A stretch of 64,000 bases of DNA from Candidatus Thermoflexus tengchongensis. GTDB taxonomy: Bacteria > Chloroflexota > Anaerolineae > Thermoflexales > Thermoflexaceae. This document shows, piece after piece, positions 30,443-39,506 of this stretch. Under the pieces are notes generated by a model that searched no databases, had not been told where the DNA came from, and saw only the letters and a program-made list of their open reading frames with translations. Location of the stretch: assembly GCA_016842085.1 (NCBI GenBank), contig JAEVEX010000040.1:62001-126000 (forward strand). Reading direction: 5' to 3'. Made by a program: the position numbers and the translations under genes. The first letter of the stretch is position 1. Every line of letters starts with the position of its first letter.

Positions 30443-33130
30443 ATGAACGCAGATAAGATCCGAAATGGAGTGGCGGTGTTCGGGGCCTTCTTCGGGCTGG
30501 TCTTGGCAACGGTGTTGCTTTTAAGCCGATCCCAACCAGCGGAAGGTGCGATCATTCAGATTTGCGATAAGTGGGGAGCCACTTATGTAGCTGGTGGAGC
30601 ATACTGGGTGCAAAACAACATCTGGGGAGCTGATACCGCTCAATGTATCCAGGTGGATGACACCAACGGGAACTTCACCGTGGTGCAATCCGCCCATAAC
30701 AACACCGGCGGCACCCCCGCTGCCTATCCCTCCATTGTGAAGGGATGCCACTGGGGCACCTGCACCCAAAACAGCAGTCTTTCGGTGTCTGTGAGCCAGC
30801 TGAACAGCGTCACCAGCAATTGGACCATCACGCCTATCAGCGGCGGGGCATGGAACGCCGCCTACGATATCTGGCTGAGCCCCAATCTGGATACAACGAA
30901 CGGCTATAACGGTGGGGCTGAGATCATGATCTGGCTGAACTGGAACGGGAACATTCAGCCTGCGGGCTCCCGCATCGCCACCGTAGCTATCGCTGGGGCA
31001 ACATGGGAGGTATGGTATGCCCAGATGAATTGGAATTACATCGCCTATCGGCGAACGACCCCCACGAATGGCGTAAGCAACCTGGACATTCTGGCCTTCA
31101 TTAATGATGCGATCAGTCGAGGATATGTGCAACAGAGCTGGTATCTCCACGCCGTGGAAGCAGGATTTGAGATCTGGCAGGGCGGCACCGGGCTGGCCAG
31201 CAGTGGATTCTCAGTCACAGTGAACGCGGCAGCTCCACCTTCACCAGGGTCGCCCACCCCCACGCCGGTGGCGCCCACCGCCACGCCCACCCCGAGCAGT
31301 GGCAGCGCCTGCCAGGTCGCCTACACCGTGACCAACCAGTGGCCCGGCGGCGCCACCGTGAACGTGACAATTACCAACACCACCAGCAGCCCCATCAACG
31401 GCTGGACGCTGGAATGGGACTTCCCCAACCCCAGCCAGCAAATCACCAACCTCTGGAACGGCTCCTACTCCCAAACCGGACAGCACGTGACAGTGACCAA
31501 TGCCGCCTGGAACGGAACAATCCCAGCCGGCAGCTCCGTAACCTTCGGATTCAACATGAGCTGGAGCGGATCGAACCCGGCGCCCAGCAGCTTCACCCTG
31601 AACGGACAACCGTGCGGCGGCACCGCCGGCGGTGGCCCCCAGCCCACCCCCACCCCCACGCGCACCCCCACGCCGGCGGCACCTACCGCCACCCCCACGC
31701 GCACGCCCACGCCGGTGGCGCCTACCGCCACGCCCACCCGCACGCCCACGCCGGTGGCGCCCACCGCCACCCCCACCCGCACGCCCACACCGACACTCAC
31801 CTCTACGCCGGGGCCTACACCAACGCCACCCCCTTCAGGAACCCATTTGGACAATCCATTCATCGGAGCCATCGGCTACGTGAATCCGGACTGGGCAACC
31901 AATGTGATCAGCCAAGCGAACCAAACGGCCGATCCAACCTTGGCGGCTCAAATGCGTAAGGTGGCCACCTACTCCACAGCTGTCTGGTTGGATCGTATCG
32001 CCGCCATCACCGCTGGCCGCGGATTGCGCGGGCATTTGGATGAAGCGCTACGCCAAATGCAGCAAGCTGGCCAGCCGGTTGTGATCACCCTTGTGATCTA
32101 TGATCTGCCAAATCGAGATTGCTCTGCTGCTGCCTCCAATGGCGAATTACTGGTCGCCCAGAATGGACTGGCCCGCTACAAAGCGGAGTTCATCGATCCC
32201 ATCGTAGCCATTCTCTCAGATCCCCGATATGCCGGGCTACGCATCGTCACCATCATCGAACCGGACTCCTTACCCAACCTGGTCACGAACCTCAGCATCC
32301 CGGCATGCGCAGAAGCTCAGAATGCATATATCGAAGGGATCCGCTATGCGGTGAACCGGCTGCGGACAATTCCCAACGTCTACATCTATCTGGATATCGC
32401 CCACTCAGGCTGGTTGGGCTGGGATAATAACTTTAATGGGGCAGTAAATCTATACACCCAAGTTGTGCAAGGAATGGATCAAGGGTTTAACAGTATCGAT
32501 GGATTCATCACCAACGTTGCCAACTATACCCCCCTCGAAGAACCCTATTTGCCCGATCCCAACCTGACCATCGCTGGGCAACCCGTTCGCTCTGCCAGCT
32601 TCTACGAATGGAACCCCTACTTTGATGAGCTGGATTACGCTCTGGCTCTGCGCAACGCTTTTATCGGACGAGGCTTCCCCAGCACCATTGGGATGCTCAT
32701 CGATACCAGCCGAAACGGGTGGGGCGGATGCAGCTATGGGCGATGCAGGCCCACGGGTCCCAGTTCAGATACCAGCAGCGTGAATGCCTACGTGGACGGC
32801 TCGCGAGTAGACCGACGCTATCATCGGGGCAACTGGTGTAACCAGGCGGGTGGGATCGGCGAGCGCCCTCAGGCCGCACCGCGGTCCGGTATCGACGCCT
32901 ACGTGTGGGTGAAACCACCTGGGGAGTCCGATGGGGTCAGCCAACCCGGGATCGTCGATCCCGACGATCCCAACAAGAAGTTCGATCCTATGTGTGATCC
33001 CAACGGACAGAGCCGGTATAACTCCGCATACCCAACTGGGGCTCTGCCCAACGCGCCCCACGCTGGGCGGTGGTTCCCGCAGCAGTTCGAAATCCTGGTG
33101 CGGAACGCCTATCCGCCGATCCAACCCTAA
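30443..33130 (+). CDS. Secreted trimodular cellulase GH12-CBM2-GH6
   Basis: 895 residues with a Sec signal peptide (about 1-35). The GH12 endoglucanase domain (about 37-262) has nucleophile E160 in GGAEIMIWL and acid/base E243 in FEIWQGGTG. A short Pro/Thr linker leads to a family 2 cellulose-binding module (about 290-391) bounded by C290 and C391 with exposed Trp residues. A long TPTRTPTP linker (393-466) leads to a GH6 domain (about 468-890) with YDLPNRDC (D559 is the expected proton donor) and IEPDSLPNLVTN (D608). Thus one chain joins an endoglucanase with a GH6 enzyme that may attack chain ends. AAAGGAGGTGG precedes ATG 30443. The gene starts 34 bases after its upstream neighbour. Confidence 0.93.
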   Translation: MNADKIRNGVAVFGAFFGLVLATVLLLSRSQPAEGAIIQICDKWGATYVAGGAYWVQNNIWGADTAQCIQVDDTNGNFTVVQSAHNNTGGTPAAYPSIVKGCHWGTCTQNSSLSVSVSQLNSVTSNWTITPISGGAWNAAYDIWLSPNLDTTNGYNGGAEIMIWLNWNGNIQPAGSRIATVAIAGATWEVWYAQMNWNYIAYRRTTPTNGVSNLDILAFINDAISRGYVQQSWYLHAVEAGFEIWQGGTGLASSGFSVTVNAAAPPSPGSPTPTPVAPTATPTPSSGSACQVAYTVTNQWPGGATVNVTITNTTSSPINGWTLEWDFPNPSQQITNLWNGSYSQTGQHVTVTNAAWNGTIPAGSSVTFGFNMSWSGSNPAPSSFTLNGQPCGGTAGGGPQPTPTPTRTPTPAAPTATPTRTPTPVAPTATPTRTPTPVAPTATPTRTPTPTLTSTPGPTPTPPPSGTHLDNPFIGAIGYVNPDWATNVISQANQTADPTLAAQMRKVATYSTAVWLDRIAAITAGRGLRGHLDEALRQMQQAGQPVVITLVIYDLPNRDCSAAASNGELLVAQNGLARYKAEFIDPIVAILSDPRYAGLRIVTIIEPDSLPNLVTNLSIPACAEAQNAYIEGIRYAVNRLRTIPNVYIYLDIAHSGWLGWDNNFNGAVNLYTQVVQGMDQGFNSIDGFITNVANYTPLEEPYLPDPNLTIAGQPVRSASFYEWNPYFDELDYALALRNAFIGRGFPSTIGMLIDTSRNGWGGCSYGRCRPTGPSSDTSSVNAYVDGSRVDRRYHRGNWCNQAGGIGERPQAAPRSGIDAYVWVKPPGESDGVSQPGIVDPDDPNKKFDPMCDPNGQSRYNSAYPTGALPNAPHAGRWFPQQFEILVRNAYPPIQP
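31261..31700. repeat. CBM2-linker DNA repeat, copy A
   Basis: About 440 bases covering the linker and CBM2 of the GH12/GH6 gene. By eye they differ at about eight positions from 35436-35875 in the GH48 gene. Identity includes synonymous sites, so the copies are recent or kept alike by gene conversion. Confidence 0.9.
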
Positions 33131-33157
33131 CAGATTTTGGGAAACCAAGGTCCTTGC

Positions 33158-33184
33158 GGGAGGGGCAGGAGGGCTGCCCCTCCC
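33158..33184 (+). terminator. Hairpin terminator after the GH12-CBM2-GH6 gene
   Basis: Perfect 11-bp stem GGGAGGGGCAG / CTGCCCCTCCC with a five-base loop, followed by a pyrimidine-rich CCTTTCCTC. It lies 27 bases after the stop codon; termination is probably partial. Confidence 0.6.
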
Positions 33185-33360
33185 CTTTCCTCACGATTTA
33201 ACCGTATCCTGAGCGGTTGATTTATAGCACAATTTGTGCCCTTGGGAACTTCAGGCTACTTGGGTGCTCTCCGGAGGATTTTTTAATTCGCTTGAGATCA
33301 GGAACCCCTTCCCTCGGCCCTTAAGGAGCACTCAATCTGCGATCCATTAGGGAGGTGGCC

Positions 33361-35961
33361 ATGACCTCAAATCAGATCCGACGCGGAATACTCGTATTGG
33401 TGGCCTTTCTCGGGTTGACGATTGCTATAGCGCTGCTTCTGACCCCATCCCAACCAGCGAAAGGAAACACTAATATCTACATTAATCGATTTATTGAACT
33501 ATGGAATGAGCTACATGATCCAACTAATGGATATTTCAGTCCACAAGGGATTCCTTATCATTCGGTTGAAACCCTAATTGTTGAAGCGCCTGACTATGGG
33601 CATGAAACCACCAGCGAAGCCTACAGTTATTGGGTCTGGCTAGAAGCGATGTATGGACATCTCACAGGCGATTGGTCTTATTTACAAAATGCATGGAACA
33701 GCATGGAAACTTATATCATACCCACACATGCTGATCAACCAAACAACAATTGCTCCTACAAAGCCACCTATGCACCAGAAGGCGATTTTCCCAGCGATTA
33801 TCCGGTCGCATTGGATCCGAATGTGAGCGTAGGAAACGATCCGATTTGCAATGAATTGGCCCAAACCTATGAGACCTCGGATATTTATGGTATGCACTGG
33901 CTGCTGGATGTAGACAACTGGTATGGTTACGGGCAGCGAGGTGATGGGGCCAGTAAACCCTCTTATATTAACACCTTCCAGCGAGGTCCTGAGGAATCGG
34001 TATGGGAAACGGTGCCCCACCCTTCTTGGGAAGCCTTTCGATGGGGTGGAGCCAATGGTTTTCTGGATCTCTTCATCCGGCAGCCATCGGGATGGCAATA
34101 CGCCCAGCAATATCGTTACACCGATGCTCCCGATGCGGATGCTCGGGCAATTCAGGCTATATATTGGGCTAAGCGGTGGGCAGATGCCCAAGGCGGCTCG
34201 CCTGTTGTCGATAGCTTGACACGCAAAGCCGCCAAGCTGGGAGACTACTTACGCTACGCTTTCTTTGATAAATATTTCAAAGTCATCGGGTGTAATAGCC
34301 CCTCCTGTCCCGCTGGCACTGGATACGACAGCGCTCACTATCTGCTTTCTTGGTATTATGCTTGGGGCGGCCCGACGAGCGGCGGTGGATGGGCCTGGCG
34401 CATTGGCTCAAGCCATGTGCACTTCGGTTATCAGAACCCAGTAGCAGCCTGGGCGCTGAGTCAGATATCGGCCCTCCGCCCATCCTCCCCACGGGGTGCT
34501 GCCGATTGGGCCACGAGCTTGAACCGCCAGCTTGAGTTTTATCGTTGGCTTCAATCGACAGAAGGGGCTATTGCTGGCGGCGCCACCAACTCCTGGAATG
34601 GTCGCTATGACCCGCGACCCGCTGGCGTCTCTACGTTCTATGGCCTCGCCTATGTCGAACATCCAGTCTATCACGATCCCGGTAGTAACACATGGTTCGG
34701 ATGGCAAGCCTGGTCCATGGAGCGAGTGGCTGAATATTATTACCTGACCGGCGATCAGCGGGCTGGTGAGATACTTAACAAGTGGGTGGCCTGGGTGAAG
34801 AGCGTGGTTCGATTGCTGCCTAATGGCGATTATGAAATTCCGGCCACGCTGGCCTGGAGCGGACAACCAGACCCATGGAATCCCAACAACCCCGGCCCAA
34901 ACAGCAATCTCCATGTCACGGTTGTGGCCTATAACAAAGATGTGGGGATTACCGCGTCTCTGGCCAGGGCACTCACGTATTATGCAGCTGCCACGGGCGA
35001 TACTGGTTCCCAGCAGCTGGCCAAAGAGCTGTTAGATCGAATGTGGAACCTTTATCGTGATGAGAAGGGTGTATCTGCACCCGAGGTACGTGAGGACTAT
35101 CGTCGTTTCAACGATGAAGTTTACATCCCTGCAGGATGGATGGGCACAAACGCGCAGGGTGCTATTATCCAGCCAGGCATCACTTTTATCGGAATACGAC
35201 CGAAGTACTTGCAAGATCCGGATTGGCCTAAGGTGCAGGCTTATCTCAACGGCGGCCCAGCGCCTGAATTCCGCTACCATCGTTTCTGGGCCCAAGTTGA
35301 AGTGGCCTTGGCCAATGCTGTCTATGGGGAGCTTTTGGGCGGTGGTGTGACCCCAGCACCGACCTCCACGCCGGCCACCCCTGTTGCCACATCGACACCG
35401 CCGGCCCAGCCTACCGCCACCCCCACGCGCACGCCCACGCCGGTGGCGCCCACCGCCACCCCCACCCCGAGCAGTGGCAGCGTCTGCCAGGTCGCCTACA
35501 CCGTGACCAACCAGTGGCCCGGCGGCGCCACCGTGAACGTGACAATTACCAACACCACCAGCAGCCCCATCAACGGCTGGACGCTGGAATGGGACTTCCC
35601 CAACCCCAGCCAGCAAATCACCAACCTCTGGAACGGCTCCTACTCCCAAACCGGACAGCACGTGACAGTGACCAATGCCGCCTGGAACGGAACAATCCCA
35701 GCCGGCAGCTCCGTAACCTTCGGATTCAACATGAGCTGGAACGGATCGAACCCGGCGCCCAGCAGCTTCACCCTGAACGGACAACCGTGCGGCGGCACCG
35801 CCAGCGGCGGCCCCCAGCCCACCCCCACGCCCACGCGCACGCCCACACCGGCGGCACCTACCGCCACCCCCACGCCAACACCGGGCAGTGGTCCGAACCT
35901 GAGGATCAACCCACAAGGTTTCGCAGGCGCGGGCGCTCGGTTATCGGGCGGCCGTTCTTGA
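33361..35961 (+). CDS. Secreted GH48-CBM2 cellobiohydrolase with truncated C-terminal extension
   Basis: 866 residues with a signal peptide (about 1-35) closely resembling that of the GH12/GH6 enzyme. The GH48 catalytic domain runs from about 37 to 655 and opens with [17 protein letters not shown]. In [18 protein letters not shown]86 matches the proton donor and E75 the second conserved Glu. GH48 enzymes release cellobiose from reducing ends and are the hallmark of true cellulolytic bacteria. A Pro/Thr linker, CBM2 (about 709-810) and a second linker follow. The frame then runs for about 15 residues into sequence belonging to a GH5 domain and stops. ATG 33361 follows GGGAGGTGGCC. Confidence 0.93.
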   Translation: MTSNQIRRGILVLVAFLGLTIAIALLLTPSQPAKGNTNIYINRFIELWNELHDPTNGYFSPQGIPYHSVETLIVEAPDYGHETTSEAYSYWVWLEAMYGHLTGDWSYLQNAWNSMETYIIPTHADQPNNNCSYKATYAPEGDFPSDYPVALDPNVSVGNDPICNELAQTYETSDIYGMHWLLDVDNWYGYGQRGDGASKPSYINTFQRGPEESVWETVPHPSWEAFRWGGANGFLDLFIRQPSGWQYAQQYRYTDAPDADARAIQAIYWAKRWADAQGGSPVVDSLTRKAAKLGDYLRYAFFDKYFKVIGCNSPSCPAGTGYDSAHYLLSWYYAWGGPTSGGGWAWRIGSSHVHFGYQNPVAAWALSQISALRPSSPRGAADWATSLNRQLEFYRWLQSTEGAIAGGATNSWNGRYDPRPAGVSTFYGLAYVEHPVYHDPGSNTWFGWQAWSMERVAEYYYLTGDQRAGEILNKWVAWVKSVVRLLPNGDYEIPATLAWSGQPDPWNPNNPGPNSNLHVTVVAYNKDVGITASLARALTYYAAATGDTGSQQLAKELLDRMWNLYRDEKGVSAPEVREDYRRFNDEVYIPAGWMGTNAQGAIIQPGITFIGIRPKYLQDPDWPKVQAYLNGGPAPEFRYHRFWAQVEVALANAVYGELLGGGVTPAPTSTPATPVATSTPPAQPTATPTRTPTPVAPTATPTPSSGSVCQVAYTVTNQWPGGATVNVTITNTTSSPINGWTLEWDFPNPSQQITNLWNGSYSQTGQHVTVTNAAWNGTIPAGSSVTFGFNMSWNGSNPAPSSFTLNGQPCGGTASGGPQPTPTPTRTPTPAAPTATPTPTPGSGPNLRINPQGFAGAGARLSGGRS
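35436..35875. repeat. CBM2-linker DNA repeat, copy B
   Basis: Partner of 31261-31700 in the same orientation. Recombination between the two would delete or duplicate 4175 bases and reshuffle the catalytic domains. Confidence 0.9.
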
Positions 35962-36607
35962 AGTTCACGACACGACCGGCTACGGAGAAGACGCAGCAGC
36001 GTGTTCGATGACGACGGCGGTCAATTATTGGATTGAACTGAAGAGCGTGCTGGCGGGTCAGGAGAATTTCGTGATCGTCAATATCGGCAATGAACCGTAC
36101 GGGAACAACAATTATCAGAACTGGGTGACGGACACGCGGAACGCGATACAGGCGCTGCGGAACGCGGGGATCAACAACACGATCATGGTGGACGCTCCGA
36201 ACTGGGGTCAGGACTGGTCGTTCACGATGCGGGACAATGCACCGACGATTTTCAACGCGGACCCGCAGAGGAACCTGGTGTTTTCGATCCACATGTACGG
36301 GGTGTACGACACGGCGGCGGAAGTGCAGAGCTATATTCAATCGTTTGTAAACCGCGGTTTGCCGCTGGTGATCGGGGAATTCGGCTATATGCATACTGAC
36401 GGGGATCCGGACGAACAGGCGATCGTGCAGTATGCGAAGCAGTATAACATTGGGCTGTTCGGCTGGTCGTGGAGCGGTAACGGAGGCGGCGTGGAATATT
36501 TGGATATGGTAGTGAACTTTGATGCGAACCGCCCGACGCCGTGGGGGACATGGTTCCGGGCGAACGCGATCGGGACATCGATGGTCAACATGGGCGGCAG
36601 CCCTTGA
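35921..36607 (+). pseudogene. GH5 (beta-mannanase type, GH5_8-like) catalytic domain remnant
   Basis: In a different frame from the GH48 reading, the sequence continues [20 protein letters not shown], then NIGNEPYGN (acid/base Glu) and VIGEFGY (nucleophile Glu), to a normal end PWGTWFRANAIG. The HDTTGYGE segment is characteristic of bacterial GH5 subfamily 8 mannanases. The first strands of the barrel, roughly 70-90 residues, are missing, and the junction with the GH48-CBM2 linker is out of frame. An ATG at 36008 could start a 199-residue fragment, but it would lack the first part of the barrel. Probably a former third catalytic module or neighbouring gene joined by deletion. Confidence 0.75.
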
Positions 36608-36684
36608 TCGCAGAGGGAAGGGATCGCGGATTGCCCTGGACGGATCGCCACCCTTGTGCCATCCTATGAGAAGGAGAGAGAGCC

Positions 36685-37671
36685 TTGGCACGGTATCTGA
36701 GCCGTAAATTGATGATCTATATCTTCACCTTTTTCGTGGCGGTCACGATCGACTGGTTGATTCCTCGCCTGATGCCTGGGAATCCAGTGGACATCATGGT
36801 CTCCCGGATGGCTTTGCGTGCGGATGTGGCGGAAGTGATGCGAAGCTACTACTTGCGAGCATTTCAGCTGGATCTTCCCCTTTGGCAACAATATCTCAAT
36901 TTCTGGGCTGCCCTGCTCCGAGGCGATCTGGGGATCAGCATCTGGCTGTTCCCTCAGCCTGTCCTCTCCGTGATTGCCCGGGCCGTTCCTTATGATCTTT
37001 TTCTTCTTGTTCCAGCGATCCTGCTGAGCTGGATTCTCGGAAATCAGATTGGGGCCATGGCCGCGCGCGTTCGCTGGCTGGATAATACCATCCTCCCTCT
37101 CGGCTATATCCTGACGGCTACACCTTATATGTGGTTGGCCCTCTTGCTGGCCTGGGCCTTGGGGCACGTCGTCAAGATCTTCCCCATCGCTGGGGCCTAT
37201 AGCTTCAACATACGGCCCCATCTTTCATGGCTCTTCATCAAAGACCTCTTGTGGCACTGGTTCCTCCCCTTTCTCTCTTTATTTCTGGTCATGTTTGGCG
37301 GCTGGGCCATCGGCATGCGAAACATGATCATCTACGAATTGGAAGCGGAGTATTCACGATACCTGGGCTCTCTTGGCGCCTCCCAACGTCTCATCCGACG
37401 CTATGCGTTCCGGAACGCCATACTGCCTCAGATCACCGGGCTCGCCTTACAGCTGGGCGCAATTGTCGCTGGGGCCGTCGCAACTGAAATCGCCTTCGCT
37501 TATCCAGGAACCGGATATCTGATCCTGCAGGCTGTCCAAAACCAAGATTACTTCCTGTTGCAGGGGTGCTTTCTGTTCATTATCACGGGTGTTTTGCTTG
37601 CCAATTTCGTGATCGATATCATCTACACGCTGGTAGATCCCCGAACCCGCCTCGGCATGGTAGGGGAATGA
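36685..37671 (+). CDS. Oligosaccharide/peptide ABC transporter permease (DppB/OppB type)
   Basis: 328 residues with six membrane spans and the DppB-type order: an N-terminal span (DWLIPRLMPGNPVD), a periplasmic helix region (LDLPLWQQYLNFW, LLRGDLGIS), and a conserved loop YLGSLGASQRLIRRYAFRNAILP that contacts the ATPase. The start is TTG 36685 with AAGGAGAGAGAGCC before it; no ATG is better placed. It overlaps the next permease region closely. A decayed paralogue is at 43415-45231. Confidence 0.92.
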   Translation: MARYLSRKLMIYIFTFFVAVTIDWLIPRLMPGNPVDIMVSRMALRADVAEVMRSYYLRAFQLDLPLWQQYLNFWAALLRGDLGISIWLFPQPVLSVIARAVPYDLFLLVPAILLSWILGNQIGAMAARVRWLDNTILPLGYILTATPYMWLALLLAWALGHVVKIFPIAGAYSFNIRPHLSWLFIKDLLWHWFLPFLSLFLVMFGGWAIGMRNMIIYELEAEYSRYLGSLGASQRLIRRYAFRNAILPQITGLALQLGAIVAGAVATEIAFAYPGTGYLILQAVQNQDYFLLQGCFLFIITGVLLANFVIDIIYTLVDPRTRLGMVGE

Positions 37672-37694
37672 TCACTACCGTAGGGGGGGAAGCA

Positions 37695-38543
37695 ATGGGA
37701 AGCCGTTCGGAGCTCCTCTATTTCGCGTGGCGCAATGTGAAATTGCGCATCGGCCTGGGGATCCTGCTGGTGTTCACCTTGGCCGCTTTGATCGGCCCGT
37801 ATTTCGCTCACCACGACCCGAATGCATATGTGGGACCGCCAGGATATCCCCCCTCCGCGGAATACTGGTTGGGGACCACCACCTTCGGCCAGGATGTCTA
37901 TTCTCAGTTCGTGCATGGGCTTCGCTCAACGTTTGTTGTGGGCCTTCTGGGAGGTGGAATTGGTACCATATTAGGTGTGTGTATCGGGCTGCTGGCGGGT
38001 TATCGGGGAGGATGGGTGGATGAGATCTTGAACATGTTCACGAACATCATCTTGATCCTGCCCACCCTGGCGGTCCTGATCATCATCGCCGCTTATCTGA
38101 CCGTGCGCGGGATTGTGGTTGAGAGCATCTTTATTGGCTGCACTTCATGGCCATGGGCCGCCCGAGCCATTCGGGCCCAGACGTTCTCCCTGCGCGTTCG
38201 TGAGTTCGTGGATCTGGCTCGGATGAGCGGACGGGGGACGTTGAAGATCATGCTCACCGAGATCGCTCCCAACATGATGTCTTATCTCTTCATGGTGTTC
38301 ATTCTCCAGTTCGGCGGTGCGATCCTGAACGCGGCCACGCTGGATTTCATCGGACTAGGCCCCACCCAGGGGGTCTCCTTGGGGTTAATGCTGAACAATG
38401 CGGTGCTCTGGGCTGCTCTCCAGCTGGGGATGTGGTGGTGGCTGATCCCACCTGGAGCCGCTATCACCGCCATCGTCGGCGCTTTATATGTGATGAATGT
38501 GGGCCTCGATGAGATCTTCAACCCCAAGCTCCGCGAATTGTGA
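37695..38543 (+). CDS. Oligosaccharide/peptide ABC transporter permease (DppC/OppC type)
   Basis: 282 residues. DppC-like features are the N-terminal span, the FAHHDPNAYVGPPGYPPSAEYWLGT segment (in two parts), TTFGQDVYSQFVHGLR, six spans and an EAA-type loop (VDLARMSGRGTLKIMLTEI). ATG 37695 has GGGGGGAAGC before it. An alternative ATG at 37668 overlaps the upstream stop by four bases and would add nine residues. It pairs with the DppB-type permease. Confidence 0.92.
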   Translation: MGSRSELLYFAWRNVKLRIGLGILLVFTLAALIGPYFAHHDPNAYVGPPGYPPSAEYWLGTTTFGQDVYSQFVHGLRSTFVVGLLGGGIGTILGVCIGLLAGYRGGWVDEILNMFTNIILILPTLAVLIIIAAYLTVRGIVVESIFIGCTSWPWAARAIRAQTFSLRVREFVDLARMSGRGTLKIMLTEIAPNMMSYLFMVFILQFGGAILNAATLDFIGLGPTQGVSLGLMLNNAVLWAALQLGMWWWLIPPGAAITAIVGALYVMNVGLDEIFNPKLREL

Positions 38544-38552
38544 GGGAAAGCC

Positions 38553-39503
38553 ATGGCGCTCCGAGTGGAGAATCTGCGTATCTACTATCGCACTCTTCAT
38601 GGATACGTCCACGCCGTGGAAGGGGCTACCTTCTCCGTCCGCGATGGTGAAATTATGGGGCTGGCCGGGGAATCCGGCTGCGGGAAGACAACCCTGGGCC
38701 ATAGCCTGGTCTATATGAAGCCTCCAATGATTTATATGGAAGGGAAAGTCTTCCTGGATGGGCAAGAGCTTCCCATCTGGGATATGCGACGCATGAACGA
38801 GTTCCGCTGGCGCCTTGTCTCGATTATCCCCCAGTATGCGATGAATGCGCTGAATCCCACCCGTCGTATCGGACATCTCATCGCAGATCTGTTGGCCGAG
38901 CGAGGCTTGAGCTACAAGCATGTCCTACCTGAGCTGAAGCGAAGGCTGGATCTGGTTCAGCTTTCACCAGAGGTTCTAGATCGATATCCCTTCGAGCTAT
39001 CCGGAGGGATGCGTCAGCGAATGGTCATGGTGATCTCAACGCTGTTAAATCCGTCGCTGCTCATCGCCGATGAGATCACTTCCGCCCTGGATGTTTCTAC
39101 CCAGAAAGCAGTATGCGAAATGATTATCGAGTTCCGCAATCGCGGGTTTGTTCGCAGCACTATTTTCATTACTCACGATATGTCCATCCTTTATCAGATC
39201 GCCGATACGGTTCTGGTGATGTATGCTGGGCAGCTCGTCGAGAAGGCTCCGGTCGAGGAGATCTTCCGGTCTCCACGCCATCCATACACGCGTATGCTCA
39301 TCGCGGCTCTCCCACGAGTCGGGGCGCGGCAGCGAACGGAGCGCCTGCGGGGGATTCCGGGATCCCCGCCCCGGTTATTGGATCCGCCGCCCGGATGCCG
39401 CTTTCGGGACCGCTGCCCGGTCGCTTTCGAGCGTTGCACAGAGACTCCCCCGTTCGTTGAGGTAGAGCCGGGCCATTTCGTAGCCTGCTGGCGGGAGATC
39501 TGA
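38553..39503 (+). CDS. Oligosaccharide/peptide ABC transporter ATP-binding protein (OppD type)
   Basis: 316 residues. Walker A is GESGCGKTT (39-47), the signature is ELSGGMRQRM, Walker B is LLIADEITSALDV, and the H-loop is IFITHDMS. The C-terminal oligopeptide-transporter domain has the cysteine pattern PGCRFRDRCPVAFERCTE, which binds an Fe-S cluster in some homologues. Ten bases separate it from the permease gene, and three from the next ATPase gene. Confidence 0.93.
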   Translation: MALRVENLRIYYRTLHGYVHAVEGATFSVRDGEIMGLAGESGCGKTTLGHSLVYMKPPMIYMEGKVFLDGQELPIWDMRRMNEFRWRLVSIIPQYAMNALNPTRRIGHLIADLLAERGLSYKHVLPELKRRLDLVQLSPEVLDRYPFELSGGMRQRMVMVISTLLNPSLLIADEITSALDVSTQKAVCEMIIEFRNRGFVRSTIFITHDMSILYQIADTVLVMYAGQLVEKAPVEEIFRSPRHPYTRMLIAALPRVGARQRTERLRGIPGSPPRLLDPPPGCRFRDRCPVAFERCTETPPFVEVEPGHFVACWREI

Positions 39504-39506
39504 ACA

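Noticed and set aside
33227-33239. Inverted repeat GCACAATTTGTGC upstream of the GH48 gene as a regulator site
   Set aside because: It differs from both operator types in the window and no convincing promoter could be placed around it; it may be chance in an AT-rich stretch.
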